Assembly: GCA_003209755.1 (NCBI GenBank)
Contig: QCPD01000006.1
Coordinates: 1 to 64,000, forward strand
Direction of reading: 5' to 3'
Length of the DNA stretch: 64,000 nucleotides
From: Prochlorococcus sp. AG-436-C14
Lineage (GTDB): Bacteria; Cyanobacteriota; Cyanobacteriia; PCC-6307; Cyanobiaceae
Positions 53,186 to 62,443 of the stretch are shown in pieces; within the stretch, counting starts at the first letter, position 1, and every line of letters begins with the position of its first letter. A program made the position numbers and the translations under genes. A model generated the notes under the pieces. That model was not told the origin of the DNA and did not search any database. It saw only the letters and a program-made list of their open reading frames with translations.

Positions 53186-54409
53186 ATGAAATCTATTTTT
53201 ATTGATTGTAGTCTTGGGATTTCTGGAGATATGCTCGCATCAGCTTTATTAGATTTAGGAGTTCCACGCTCTATTTTCTTGAATAACTTAGTAAGTTTAA
53301 ATATAGATAAAAATTATAATTTCAAATTCAATGTGGGTGATAGTGAAGGTATAAAAGGAATTGTCTGTACAAAAAGTAAAATTCAATTTAATGAATTACC
53401 TAGAAGTCTTAATGATATAAAAAATTTACTTTTCGATTCAAACCTGAATGATTATGTGAAGAAAAAGTCTATTAGGGTTTTTGAAATAATTGCAGAAGCA
53501 GAATCAATTGTTCATGGGAATGAAATCTCAGATATTCATTTTCATGAAATAGGTTCAATGGATTCCATACTTGATATTGTTAATGTTTGCTCCGCTATAG
53601 ATTTCTTAAAGCCATATAATATTTATTTTTCAACCCCTCCTTCTGGTAAAGGGATCGTATCTACTTCACACGGCCCTTTGCCTGTTCCAGTACCTACAGT
53701 TCTAGAGATAGCGAGGCAAAAGGAAATCCCATTAACGGTGCTTGATGATAAATATTTTGGTGAAATAACAACCCCTACTGGCATCGCATTGATAGCAACT
53801 TTTATAGATAAGTTCGGTCAACCAGATAAAATAAATATTAAAAAGATTGGCATTGGCTTAGGAAGTAAAAATATTTCTCGACCTAATTTTTTAAGAGTTC
53901 TTCTAATAGATGAAAATGACTATTACATTGAAAATAATAAGCCTTCTTATGAATTTATAATTTCTCAGGAGGCTTGGATTGATGATTCCACACCTGAAGA
54001 TGTTGCGGTTTTAATAGAAAGATTAAGATCTGCTGGTGCTATAGATGTTATTTGTTATTCGGTCGATATGAAAAAAAATAGAAAAGGTATATGTATACAA
54101 GCTATTGTATACCCTAAGCATAAAAATTCACTTAGGGAAGCTTGGTTTAACTATAGTACAACAATTGGAATAAGAGAAAATAAGCTTAGCCGCTGGATAC
54201 TTCCAAGAAGAATAGTCAGTCATAAAACAAAATTTGGGACAGTTCATGTTAAACAAGTAATGAGACCAAATGGTCAGATTTCAATAAAAATAGAACATAA
54301 AGACTTGACTCAAATAACTTTAAATACAGGAATTTCAATAGAAGAGATACGTCAGAAATTAATCATAGAATTATCAGAATTTTATGAATTAGATGATTGG
54401 TCTTTTTAA
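53186..54409 (+). CDS. larC: LarC-type nickel-insertion protein (DUF111)
   Basis: LarC inserts nickel into the pyridinium dithiocarboxylate pincer cofactor in lactate racemase maturation. The family N-terminus IFIDCSLGISGDMLASALLD is present. The conserved HFHEIGSMDSILDIVN is near residue 122, with SHGPLPVPVPTVLEIA and GEITTPTGIALI following. The C-terminal half (about 255-407) corresponds to LarC2 in one uninterrupted frame; in some bacteria larC is split by frameshift, but not here. I did not see larB, larE or a LarA homologue in this window. Role as in other bacteria is inference. Confidence 0.88.
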   Translation: MKSIFIDCSLGISGDMLASALLDLGVPRSIFLNNLVSLNIDKNYNFKFNVGDSEGIKGIVCTKSKIQFNELPRSLNDIKNLLFDSNLNDYVKKKSIRVFEIIAEAESIVHGNEISDIHFHEIGSMDSILDIVNVCSAIDFLKPYNIYFSTPPSGKGIVSTSHGPLPVPVPTVLEIARQKEIPLTVLDDKYFGEITTPTGIALIATFIDKFGQPDKINIKKIGIGLGSKNISRPNFLRVLLIDENDYYIENNKPSYEFIISQEAWIDDSTPEDVAVLIERLRSAGAIDVICYSVDMKKNRKGICIQAIVYPKHKNSLREAWFNYSTTIGIRENKLSRWILPRRIVSHKTKFGTVHVKQVMRPNGQISIKIEHKDLTQITLNTGISIEEIRQKLIIELSEFYELDDWSF

Positions 54410-54423
54410 GACTTGATTTTAAG

Positions 54424-55374
54424 ATGATTCAGATTAAAAAAAATAATTTTGTTTTTGGAATGATCTCTAAAATCAACATTAAACTTTTTATCACATTAAT
54501 TTGTTTTGTCTTTCTTGGAACTTCAATATATGTAAATTTTGATTCTTTATCCAATCAGGCAATTGGTATAAAAGAGATTATATGGCTATTTGTAGGAATT
54601 TTATTTAGTTTTTTAAGTATAATTTTTAATGCTTTTGCCTGGAAACTTTTAATAAAAAATATTGGTTGTAATACCAATAATTTGAACATAATAAAAATAT
54701 TTTTGACTACAAATATATATAAATATTTACCTGGAGGTATATGGCATTTTGTATCTAGATTTAATACTTTGCGATTGGAATTCTCAAATGAAAAATCAGT
54801 AGAATGTATTTTATTAGAACCTTTATTAATGCTGGTTGCAGGTTTTATTTTTATACCTTTTGGGAGTTTTAATATAGTTATCTTTGTACTTTGCTGGTCA
54901 TCTACTTTAATTTTTTTACCAGTATTTAGACAGTTTTTAATTAAAAAATTGAAGGCAATGAAAGCAAATATTTTGACTAAGATAGATCAACCGAAAGATA
55001 GAAAGTTAGTAAATAATAATCAAAATATTTCAATAAGTATGTTTTATCCATATAGGCCACTACTTGTAGAGATCATATTTGTTTTGTCTCGATTTTTGGG
55101 GTTTTTATGTTGTATAAATGCCTTTTCTATTGGGTCATTAATTTCTCAAGGTGAATTAATAGCTTCCTTCTCTTTAGCATGGATAATTGGCCTTATAGTA
55201 CCAGCGGCTCCAGGAGGTTTAGGCGTCTTTGAATCTGTGATTCTATTTAGTCTTGGCTCACATTTGCCAGAAGCACCTCTCCTGGCATCATTGCTTTTCT
55301 ATCGCCTTGTTTCAACAATCTCTGATGTAGTTGCAGCTTTGATTTATCCAGTTAAAAAACTATTAAAAATTTAA
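54424..55374 (+). CDS. UPF0104/LPG-synthase-TM-like integral membrane protein
   Basis: Seven or eight hydrophobic segments and the motif NIYKYLPGGIWHFVSR fit the UPF0104/lysylphosphatidylglycerol synthase transmembrane family. The late SLAWIIGLIVPAAPGGLGVFE and SLLFYRLVSTISDVVAALIY are also family-like. Function is unclear; no aminoacyl-transferase domain is attached. The frame opens at a TTG at 54397 inside the larC end, but ATG at 54424 clears the larC stop and is preferred. It is convergent with the iron permease, 11 bp apart. Confidence 0.75.
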   Translation: MIQIKKNNFVFGMISKINIKLFITLICFVFLGTSIYVNFDSLSNQAIGIKEIIWLFVGILFSFLSIIFNAFAWKLLIKNIGCNTNNLNIIKIFLTTNIYKYLPGGIWHFVSRFNTLRLEFSNEKSVECILLEPLLMLVAGFIFIPFGSFNIVIFVLCWSSTLIFLPVFRQFLIKKLKAMKANILTKIDQPKDRKLVNNNQNISISMFYPYRPLLVEIIFVLSRFLGFLCCINAFSIGSLISQGELIASFSLAWIIGLIVPAAPGGLGVFESVILFSLGSHLPEAPLLASLLFYRLVSTISDVVAALIYPVKKLLKI

Positions 55375-55384
55375 TATATCTATG

Positions 55385-56965
55385 CTAGTTATTTCTGTTG
55401 TTCAAGCTTGGTATTAAGGCCATAGAGGCTATTAACCCCAGACAAATTATTATCAATGAAGGAATTATAGATTCTGCTACTCTCTCATCTCCTGCATATT
55501 GGAATATTCGTACTGAAAGCGTATCAAAATTAAATGGCCTTAATATAAAAGTTAGTGGTAATTCTTTTATTGTGTCAACAAAAACCAGAAGCGCACCTAC
55601 TAATATAGGCCCCTTAAGAAGTGGTAGATGTATTTTGAAAAGTACCTCAGACCAGTTCTTCCCAAGATTTATTGCTGCATTATCTATATTTGGTGAAATC
55701 CTTTCAAAGGCAGCATCAAGCCCACCTTTTGAAATGGCTATGAATCGAATGGTATAACCCCAGATTAGTAAGCTTAATATGTTTATTTGCCAGATACTTC
55801 CTTTAAAGGAAAGAAGAGCAAGGGCTATAACTGATCCAGGAATTGCATAGCCAATACTTGATAAGAAGGTCAATATATTGAGCCATTTATGATTCTGCCA
55901 CCTCTTGGAAATTGATAAAATCAATGATATAAATATCGTTATTAATGAAACAACTAAAGCTAAACTAAAGCTTCTAATTGTTAAGCCAATTAAATCTTTA
56001 TTGAAGCCTTGATTCATTTGATCAATATTTATTATTGCCCATGTAATTGGAATGCCCAATGTAAGCATTGGGGGAGTAAAGGTAATAACTTGAGCAAGGA
56101 ATAGATTTATACCTTTTAATTCCCATTTAGGTGAGTCTCCATTAACTATTCCATCAGTCCATCGTTTACTTCTTTCTCTTGTTTTGCGTTCAATTGCAAT
56201 TAATAGAAAAACTAAAACTAAAGCAAATAAGGCAAGAGCAATTCCACCTGAAGGCTCACCTTCCTCTACCCAGCTCTCAAGTATTCCAGCTGAAATACTT
56301 GGAATATTTAAAAGTTGAACGGCACCTAACTCATTTATAATTTCCATCGCCATTAAAGCTAACCCAGCAGTAATTGAGGGAATTGCTATTGGTAGAGATA
56401 TTCTGAAAAAACTTTTCCAAGGACCTATCCCAAGAGTTCTGCATGCCTCAATTTGTTTCCTACCGCCTTTCTCAAAACTTTCAGAACTTAGTAGAAATAC
56501 ATATGGGTAGGTTGTGAATGCCATTATTACTACACCCCATAACATACCGGTAATTCTGATGGCATGTATGCTGCCGAGGTCAATGAAAGTAGCTGATAAA
56601 AGATAAGCTGGAGTTGCGAAAGGAATTAGTTGGCATACTCTGAGTATTTTTCTACCTTTGAAATGGCAATTGGCTAGAATCCAACCATTTGATATTCCTA
56701 AAAACCCTCCTAGAGTTAGAGAAAAAATCAATAATAATAGGGTTCCTTTTATTTCATTAAGATTGTCTATCGTTAAATAAATAGAACCTTTTTGAATACC
56801 ATTTACCCCCTCTCCGAAAAGATTAAATAAAGGAAATAAAATAGAAAAAGTTAATAAGATAACTAGGAATTTTAATAATAAACGATTATTATTTAAATCT
56901 ATTAAATTAGGAGTTGATATAATACTTCTTTTTTTATTTTTACTCCTCTCAAGTGAATGTTTCAT
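55385..56965 (-). CDS. Iron(III)-type ABC transporter permease, two fused domains
   Basis: The 526-residue protein has about 12 helices arranged as two BPD_transp_1 modules, as in SfuB/FutB-type permeases. The EAA-type coupling motifs are EACRTLGIGPWKSFFRISLP near residue 175 and AINLGKNWSEVLFKIHLPLL near 440. It should form the channel of a ferric iron importer. No FutC-like ATPase or FutA-like binding protein lies beside it. The His-rich GTPase gene lies 33 bp upstream, so co-transcription is plausible. Confidence 0.85.
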   Translation of the reverse strand: MKHSLERSKNKKRSIISTPNLIDLNNNRLLLKFLVILLTFSILFPLFNLFGEGVNGIQKGSIYLTIDNLNEIKGTLLLLIFSLTLGGFLGISNGWILANCHFKGRKILRVCQLIPFATPAYLLSATFIDLGSIHAIRITGMLWGVVIMAFTTYPYVFLLSSESFEKGGRKQIEACRTLGIGPWKSFFRISLPIAIPSITAGLALMAMEIINELGAVQLLNIPSISAGILESWVEEGEPSGGIALALFALVLVFLLIAIERKTRERSKRWTDGIVNGDSPKWELKGINLFLAQVITFTPPMLTLGIPITWAIINIDQMNQGFNKDLIGLTIRSFSLALVVSLITIFISLILSISKRWQNHKWLNILTFLSSIGYAIPGSVIALALLSFKGSIWQINILSLLIWGYTIRFIAISKGGLDAAFERISPNIDNAAINLGKNWSEVLFKIHLPLLKGPILVGALLVFVDTIKELPLTFILRPFNFDTLSVRIFQYAGDERVAESIIPSLIIICLGLIASMALIPSLNNRNN

Positions 56966-56998
56966 ATGTTAATTAAAGTTTTAGTGGATATTTTATTA

Positions 56999-58051
56999 TT
57001 ATTTATCAATACATGAATTTAATTGTGAGAGGATTTTATCTTTATCTAAATCCTTTCCAATAAGGACAATTTGATTATTCCTCTCTTCTCTCCATTCACT
57101 ATCATCAATAGAAATTCTTTTGCCAGCAAGGTGGAAGACATGTCTTCTTTCGCTTTCGCTGAACCAAAGGATACCTTTTGCTCTGAAAACGTTACTTTTT
57201 AATTGATTATCTAGAAAATATTGGAATTTCCTAAGAGAGAAAGGTTCTTTAGTTTGGAAAGAAACAGAAAGAAAATCTTCAATTTTATTATCTTTTTCTG
57301 AGTGTTCATGTTCATGTTCATGTTCATGTTCATGTTCATGTTCATGTTCATGTTCATGTTTATGTTCATGTTCATGAGAGTGATCTGATTCTTGATGATT
57401 TATTAGATCAGTTTCGAATAGACCCACACTTAATAATAGATTGAGAGGAATATTACCTTTAATACTTTTTAAAATTCTCACATCATTTTTTATTTCTTTT
57501 AACTTAGCTATGGTTTCTTCTATGCTTTTATTAGTTACTAAATCACATTTGTTTATAAGTAAAATATCACCATATATTACTTGGGATCTTCCTATTGAAC
57601 TTTCTAAGGCAACATCATTAAAGTTCTCCGCATCGATTAAAGTTATAATAGAGTCTAATCTTGTTTGATCTCTTAACTCACTTCCAAGTAATGTCATTGC
57701 AACTGGAAGAGGATCGGCTAATCCTGTAGTTTCAATAATAATATAGTCTAGCCTCTTATTGACGTTAATTAACTTCTCTATTGCTTCTACTAACTCTCCA
57801 TTTATAGAACAACAAATACATCCATTACTTAGCTCTATCATTTCTTCTTCAGTCTTAATTATCAACTCATTATCAATTCCTATCTCACCAAATTCATTCA
57901 CTAATACAGCTGTTTTGATATCTTTCTGATTAGTAAGTATATGATTTAATAAAGTTGTTTTTCCTGACCCTAAAAAACCTGATATAATTGTAATAGGAAT
58001 ATTGGTTTTGGAAGCTGTATTTGCTTTAACACAGGGTTCACTTGTTTTCAT
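56999..58051 (-). CDS. COG0523 GTPase (CobW/ZNG1-type metallochaperone) with His-rich insert
   Basis: GTPase motifs are ISGFLGSGKTTLLNHIL near residue 25 and the NKCD signature (LLINKCDLV) near residue 165. The metal-binding CxCC motif is CICCS near residue 72. After the G domain a His/Glu-rich repeat (about residues 223-250, alternating His and Glu) follows, then the CobW C-terminal domain (residues about 260-350) with the GILWFSESERRHVFHLAG segment. Such proteins move zinc or another metal into client enzymes. The metal here is unknown. The PCD gene lies 25 bp upstream, and the iron permease downstream. Confidence 0.88.
   Translation of the reverse strand: MKTSEPCVKANTASKTNIPITIISGFLGSGKTTLLNHILTNQKDIKTAVLVNEFGEIGIDNELIIKTEEEMIELSNGCICCSINGELVEAIEKLINVNKRLDYIIIETTGLADPLPVAMTLLGSELRDQTRLDSIITLIDAENFNDVALESSIGRSQVIYGDILLINKCDLVTNKSIEETIAKLKEIKNDVRILKSIKGNIPLNLLLSVGLFETDLINHQESDHSHEHEHKHEHEHEHEHEHEHEHEHEHSEKDNKIEDFLSVSFQTKEPFSLRKFQYFLDNQLKSNVFRAKGILWFSESERRHVFHLAGKRISIDDSEWREERNNQIVLIGKDLDKDKILSQLNSCIDK
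57300..57378 (-). repeat. 6-bp tandem repeat coding the His-Glu tract of the COG0523 GTPase
   Basis: The forward strand repeats GTTCAT about eleven times with few interruptions. On the coding strand this reads His-Glu dipeptides, forming the likely metal-buffering segment. The nearly identical units suggest replication slippage, so copy number may vary between strains. It is a coding repeat. Confidence 0.9.
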
Positions 58052-58076
58052 TTTAATGCAAGTAAATAATTATACG

Positions 58077-58364
58077 TTAGGGATTGATTAATTTATCAAT
58101 AGACTCAGCAAGATTTATGTCATTAGTAGTAATTCCACCTTTGTCATGAGTAGTTAAATTGATTTTAACTTTATTATATGTATTCTGCCAATCTGGATGA
58201 TGATCCATTTTTTCAGATAAAAGGGCGACCTTACTCATAAAGCCAAAAGCCTCAATAAAATTATCAAATTTAAATTCTTTCTTTATCGTTTTATTATCTA
58301 TTATCCAAGAAGGGTTCTTTTCTGAAAAATAATCTAGTTGATTTTGCTCTAATAAGGAAGCCAT
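58077..58364 (-). CDS. phhB: Pterin-4a-carbinolamine dehydratase (PCD/DCoH family)
   Basis: The 95-residue protein carries the PCD core, [20 protein letters not shown] followed by [19 protein letters not shown]. The signature HHPDWxNxYNxVxxxLxTHD is intact. PCD dehydrates 4a-hydroxytetrahydropterin, and in bacteria without phenylalanine hydroxylase it is often linked to molybdopterin or folate metabolism. It lies between yjbQ and the COG0523 GTPase on the same strand, a metal/pterin grouping; the functional link is inference. Confidence 0.92.
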   Translation of the reverse strand: MASLLEQNQLDYFSEKNPSWIIDNKTIKKEFKFDNFIEAFGFMSKVALLSEKMDHHPDWQNTYNKVKINLTTHDKGGITTNDINLAESIDKLINP

Positions 58365-58388
58365 GAGTTTTTTATATTTAATTTTAAT

Positions 58389-58844
58389 TTAAACAAAATC
58401 ACCAATTGCATGCAATTGTAATGACCTAGATTTAATTGATGTTCTATGTTCCCATATATAGATTGCTTGCCATAAGCCTATTTCTAATTTGCCGTTAACA
58501 ACACTGAAGCTTAAATTATTTGAAGTAAGCATTGTTCTTATATGAGCAGGCATATCGTCTAACCCTTCTTCTGAATGAAGATATTCTATTTTTTTACTGC
58601 TTCTGTCAATTGGATAAAACCCCTCTTGTGGGACAAGAGCTTTCATATAACTTGATAGGTCTTTAAGAACATTAATATCCGCATTTTCATTTATAATTAA
58701 ACTACAGCTTGTATGCTTTAGAAAAATTAGAAGTATTCCTTTCCGAAGCTTTTTATATTTGATCCAATCATGAATGTCTTTTGTTATGTCAGTAAAACCT
58801 TGTCCCTTCGTCTCGAAATCTAAAGTTGAAAAAATCTGTTCCAT
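58389..58844 (-). CDS. YjbQ/UPF0047 family protein
   Basis: The 151-residue protein matches the UPF0047/YjbQ family. The core ILLIFLKHTSCSLIINENAD is near residue 38. The C-terminal GLWQAIYIWEHRTSIKSRSL includes conserved residues near a bound anion site in known structures. The family has secondary thiamine-phosphate synthase activity in vitro; the physiological role is uncertain. It is divergent from the M32 peptidase across 231 bp of very AT-rich DNA where I see no gene. Confidence 0.88.
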   Translation of the reverse strand: MEQIFSTLDFETKGQGFTDITKDIHDWIKYKKLRKGILLIFLKHTSCSLIINENADINVLKDLSSYMKALVPQEGFYPIDRSSKKIEYLHSEEGLDDMPAHIRTMLTSNNLSFSVVNGKLEIGLWQAIYIWEHRTSIKSRSLQLHAIGDFV

Positions 58845-59075
58845 TTCTAATAAACTGTATAACCTGACTATTAAATACTAACAGTTTTGTTCCTTTTCTA
58901 TTAAGTTAAAATATTTTGAATTCAATCTGATAAAAAATATAACCTTTTTGATTTTTAAATCATGAATAATTAATTTAATTAAGAACGTATAATATAAATT
59001 ATTTTAAATTGATCAAATACGGATCTGTTTTCATCAGTTTGATATTAGGATTATATAAATATCAAATGTGATACT

Positions 59076-60605
59076 TTGTCAAAGTCTGCTTGGCAGCTTT
59101 TGGGTGATTACCTAAAAGATACGCAGTTGTTGGGATCTATACAAAGCACTCTCTACTGGGATCAAAATACATCTATGCCTATTGCTGGTTCCACTTGGAG
59201 AGGAGAACAATTAAGTCTTTTAGCTAAGCAACTTCATGCAAGACAAAGTTCTGAACAGTTCGAAATTTTAATAAAAGAAGCAAAATCTGAACTTCAAAAT
59301 TTAAAAGAAATAGGCGATTTTGAAGCACAACTCATGAGAGATAGGTTTAGAAATATTGAGTTGCTTGAGCAAGACTTCAATAGACAAAAAAGTTTGGATC
59401 CTAAATTGGTTGTTGAGCTTGCAACAGCAAAGTCTGAAGGTTATATGTGCTGGCAGGAAGCTAGGAAAAATAATGATTTCAAAAGGTTTTCTCCTGCTCT
59501 AAAGAAATTAATTTCATTACGAACAGAACAATCTAATCAGCTCTCTGAAGAAAGAAGTTGCTGGGAGACACTTGCTCAACCTTTTGAACCGAACTTAACG
59601 ATTAATCGTGTAAGGGAACTATTTGAACCTTTAAAAAAAAGATTGCCAGAATTGATTCAGAATGCTGCGTTAATAACTAAGAAAAAGAGTAAAAAATGGG
59701 ATTTAGAAATTAACGATCAAGAAAAGATCTGTCAAATACTTTTAAATGATTGGTCTAGGAATCCTTCTAATACAGCTATAGCTAAGTCCCCTCATCCATT
59801 CTCTATAACTTTAGGTCCTGATGATTATCGAATTACGACTCGAATAGTTAAAGGGCAGCCACTTTCTTGCTTATTAGCTACAGCTCATGAGTGGGGACAT
59901 TCTCTGTATGAACAAGGCTTGCCTTCTGAAAGTCACCAATGGTTTGCATGGCCGTTAGGTCAAGCAACCTCTATGGCTGTGCATGAGAGTCAATCTCTAT
60001 TTTGGGAGAATAGAATTGCAAGGAGCTTTTCATTCGCAAAGTCTTTTTGGCATCATTTTGAGAATGCAGGTGCTCCAATTCACTCTGGAAATGATTTATG
60101 GATCAATTTAAATCCATTTACTCCGGGATTAAATCGAGTAGAGGCAGATGAACTCAGTTATGGCTTGCACATAATGATTAGGACTGACTTGGAAATTGAT
60201 CTTCTTGAGAGAGGACTTTCTGTAGAAGATCTGCCTAATGAATGGAATAAAAGGTATGCGAACCTTCTAGGTGTTTTGCCAGAAAATGATACTGAAGGAT
60301 GTTTGCAAGATGTGCACTGGAGTGAGGGGATGTTTGGTTATTTCCCTTCTTATTTGCTTGGTCATCTTATTAGCGCTCAGTTAACCAAAACTCTTGAAGA
60401 AGATTTAGGAAAAATTGAAAATATTATTGAATCTAAGGAAATCAGTAAAATATTGGGTTGGCTTCGCAAAAATGTTCATCATCATGGCAGAAGTTTGGAT
60501 TCGGAGGAGCTTGTAGAGAAGGTCTCTGGAGCAACATTATCACCAAATTATTTTCTTGAATATTTAGATAATAAACTTGAAAAGCTTTCTAAAATCTCAG
60601 ATTAA
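59076..60605 (+). CDS. Carboxypeptidase Taq (M32 family)
   Basis: M32 peptidases remove C-terminal residues using a zinc-like metal. The HEXXH motif is ATAHEWGHSLYEQGLP near residue 270, with the downstream Glu in VHESQSLFWEN and the DELSYGLHIMIR segment. The 509 residues fit the family. The start TTG at 59076 follows a gap with AT-rich sequence, so a slightly different start is possible. No neighbours suggest a substrate. Confidence 0.93.
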   Translation: MSKSAWQLLGDYLKDTQLLGSIQSTLYWDQNTSMPIAGSTWRGEQLSLLAKQLHARQSSEQFEILIKEAKSELQNLKEIGDFEAQLMRDRFRNIELLEQDFNRQKSLDPKLVVELATAKSEGYMCWQEARKNNDFKRFSPALKKLISLRTEQSNQLSEERSCWETLAQPFEPNLTINRVRELFEPLKKRLPELIQNAALITKKKSKKWDLEINDQEKICQILLNDWSRNPSNTAIAKSPHPFSITLGPDDYRITTRIVKGQPLSCLLATAHEWGHSLYEQGLPSESHQWFAWPLGQATSMAVHESQSLFWENRIARSFSFAKSFWHHFENAGAPIHSGNDLWINLNPFTPGLNRVEADELSYGLHIMIRTDLEIDLLERGLSVEDLPNEWNKRYANLLGVLPENDTEGCLQDVHWSEGMFGYFPSYLLGHLISAQLTKTLEEDLGKIENIIESKEISKILGWLRKNVHHHGRSLDSEELVEKVSGATLSPNYFLEYLDNKLEKLSKISD

Positions 60606-60732
60606 AATTCACATTTATTAGTATAAAAATTAAGTAGAGCATATTTTTTATTGAAATTTTTCTAAATTATGTGCCACAACTTCTTTTACATTTACTGCGT
60701 TGATTTAACATGTAGGAACATAAATAAATACT

Positions 60733-61320
60733 ATGGCGAACCTTGATCAAGCACCTAGCAGAACAATGCCTAATCTGCTTCATGTATTGCCTGCGTTTGC
60801 CAATGAATCTGAACTTAGAGTCAATACAATAGTTGAGTTGAATTCAAATACCATAAATAAATACGAGCTGATCACTGAAACGGGTCATCTAAAGCTTGAT
60901 CGAGTTGGATATTCGTCCCTCTCCTACCCATTCGCTTATGGATGTCTTCCACGTACGTGGGATGAAGATGGTGACCCATTAGATATCGAAATTGTTAGTG
61001 TTACAGAACCTTTGGTCCCAGGTTCAATTGTTGAGGCAAGGATTATAGGAATCATGACCTTTGATGATGGAGGTGAAGTTGACGACAAAGTTATTGGCGT
61101 AATAGCCGATGACAAGAGGATGGATCACATAAAAAGCTTTGAACAATTAGGCAAGCATTGGATTAAAGAAACAACTTATTATTGGGAGCACTATAAGGAC
61201 CTTAAAAAACCAGGCACTTGTACTGTAAATGGTTTCTTTGGTGTTGAAAAAGCAGTTCAGATTATTAAATCCTGCGAGGAGCGATACTTATCTGAAATAG
61301 ATCCTAATTTAATTAATTAA
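60733..61320 (+). CDS. ppa: Soluble inorganic pyrophosphatase (family I)
   Basis: The enzyme hydrolyses pyrophosphate and drives biosynthetic reactions. The sequence has VNTIVELNSNTINKYELITE and the metal-binding PRTWDEDGDPLDIEIVS, with catalytic Asp residues. The segment GEVDDKVIGVIADDKRMD carries further conserved Asp and Lys residues. The 195 residues fit, with an extra N-terminal stretch of about 30 residues. It is convergent with hemC; the 19 bp gap and the ppa 3' end contain the palindrome AATTTAATTAATTAAATT. Confidence 0.95.
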   Translation: MANLDQAPSRTMPNLLHVLPAFANESELRVNTIVELNSNTINKYELITETGHLKLDRVGYSSLSYPFAYGCLPRTWDEDGDPLDIEIVSVTEPLVPGSIVEARIIGIMTFDDGGEVDDKVIGVIADDKRMDHIKSFEQLGKHWIKETTYYWEHYKDLKKPGTCTVNGFFGVEKAVQIIKSCEERYLSEIDPNLIN

Positions 61321-61339
61321 ATTTTTGAATGATTCAGAT

Positions 61340-62293
61340 TCAGGTCCGTGCAGACTTGAATATTTCTTCTAATATTTCTCCTGCACCACGGCCTTTTAAT
61401 TCATTAGCTAAGTCTATTCCGATTCCCTCTGCAGAGGTTATAGATCCTTTTTTTATATCTCTAATTAATCTTTTACCATCTAAGCTCGCAACCATTCCCT
61501 CAAGAATTAATTCATCGTTGTTAATTTCAGTTCTAACGCCTATTGGAACTTGACATCCTCCTTCAAGCTCTCTGAGGAAAGACCTTTCTGCTAAACATCT
61601 TTTAGATGTTGATTCGTGTTCAAGTGTTTTTAAAATATCTAGCACCTCTTGTTGACCACTTACACATTCAATGCCAAGAGCTCCTTGACCCACAGCATGG
61701 AGTGAAATATCTGTTGGAATTAACTGGTGTATTCGATCGGCAAAACCAAGTCTTTGTAATCCAGCAGCAGCCAAGATAAGACAGTCATATTCTCCTGAGT
61801 CAAGCTTTTCTAATCGTGTAATAACATTTCCTCGTACATCTTTGAAAACAAGATGTGGATAATGGTATCTCAATTGAGCAAGCCTTCTTAAGGAGCTAGT
61901 CCCCACTACAGAACCTTTTGGCAGAGTTTCTAGTTTATAAATTTGATTTTTTTCATTAACGACTAACGCGTCCGAAGGATCTTCCCTCTCAGTTATGCAG
62001 CCAAGAATTAATCCCTCTGGAAGGTTGGTAGGTAAATCTTTAAGTGAGTGGACTGCAATTTCGGCATGACCAACAAGCATTTGAGCTTCAAGTTCTTTAG
62101 TGAAAAGACCTTTATCTCCTATTTTTGCCAATGCTACATCAAGTATTTTGTCACCCTGCGTAGCCATCGCTTCGATAGTGATAGCAAGATCAGGATGGGC
62201 TTTTTGTAGTTCATCTCTTACCCAGTTCGTCTGAACCATGGCCAGCTGGCTTCGGCGAGAGGCGATGCGCAGTTGGTCTAGTGTCATTAGCAA
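61340..62293 (-). CDS. hemC: Porphobilinogen deaminase HemC
   Basis: HemC polymerises four porphobilinogens to hydroxymethylbilane. Family motifs include [38 protein letters not shown] and the [12 protein letters not shown] region. The dipyrromethane cofactor Cys is in [13 protein letters not shown] near residue 245. The 317 residues fit. ATG at 62293 or 62287 may be the start. It follows sigA by 150 bp, with a small hairpin at 62392-62411. Confidence 0.96.
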   Translation of the reverse strand: MLMTLDQLRIASRRSQLAMVQTNWVRDELQKAHPDLAITIEAMATQGDKILDVALAKIGDKGLFTKELEAQMLVGHAEIAVHSLKDLPTNLPEGLILGCITEREDPSDALVVNEKNQIYKLETLPKGSVVGTSSLRRLAQLRYHYPHLVFKDVRGNVITRLEKLDSGEYDCLILAAAGLQRLGFADRIHQLIPTDISLHAVGQGALGIECVSGQQEVLDILKTLEHESTSKRCLAERSFLRELEGGCQVPIGVRTEINNDELILEGMVASLDGKRLIRDIKKGSITSAEGIGIDLANELKGRGAGEILEEIFKSART

Positions 62294-62443
62294 ATATTTT
62301 CTATATAAATACCTTAAACAGTCAACCTTACCAAATTAAAATTCTTGGAAAATAATTTAATAAGGTTGATGTGAAATGAAATCAATTATCTAACAAATAT
62401 TTGTATTTGTTGCTAGGAAATTACAGGTTATAGTTTAATTTTT

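Noticed and set aside
57300-57378. CRISPR-like array
   Set aside because: The units are 6 bp, contiguous, lack spacers, and lie within the COG0523 gene.
61303-61328. Palindrome AATTTAATTAATTAAATT as a terminator for ppa or hemC
   Set aside because: It is A/T only and has no loop, so a stable RNA hairpin is unlikely.
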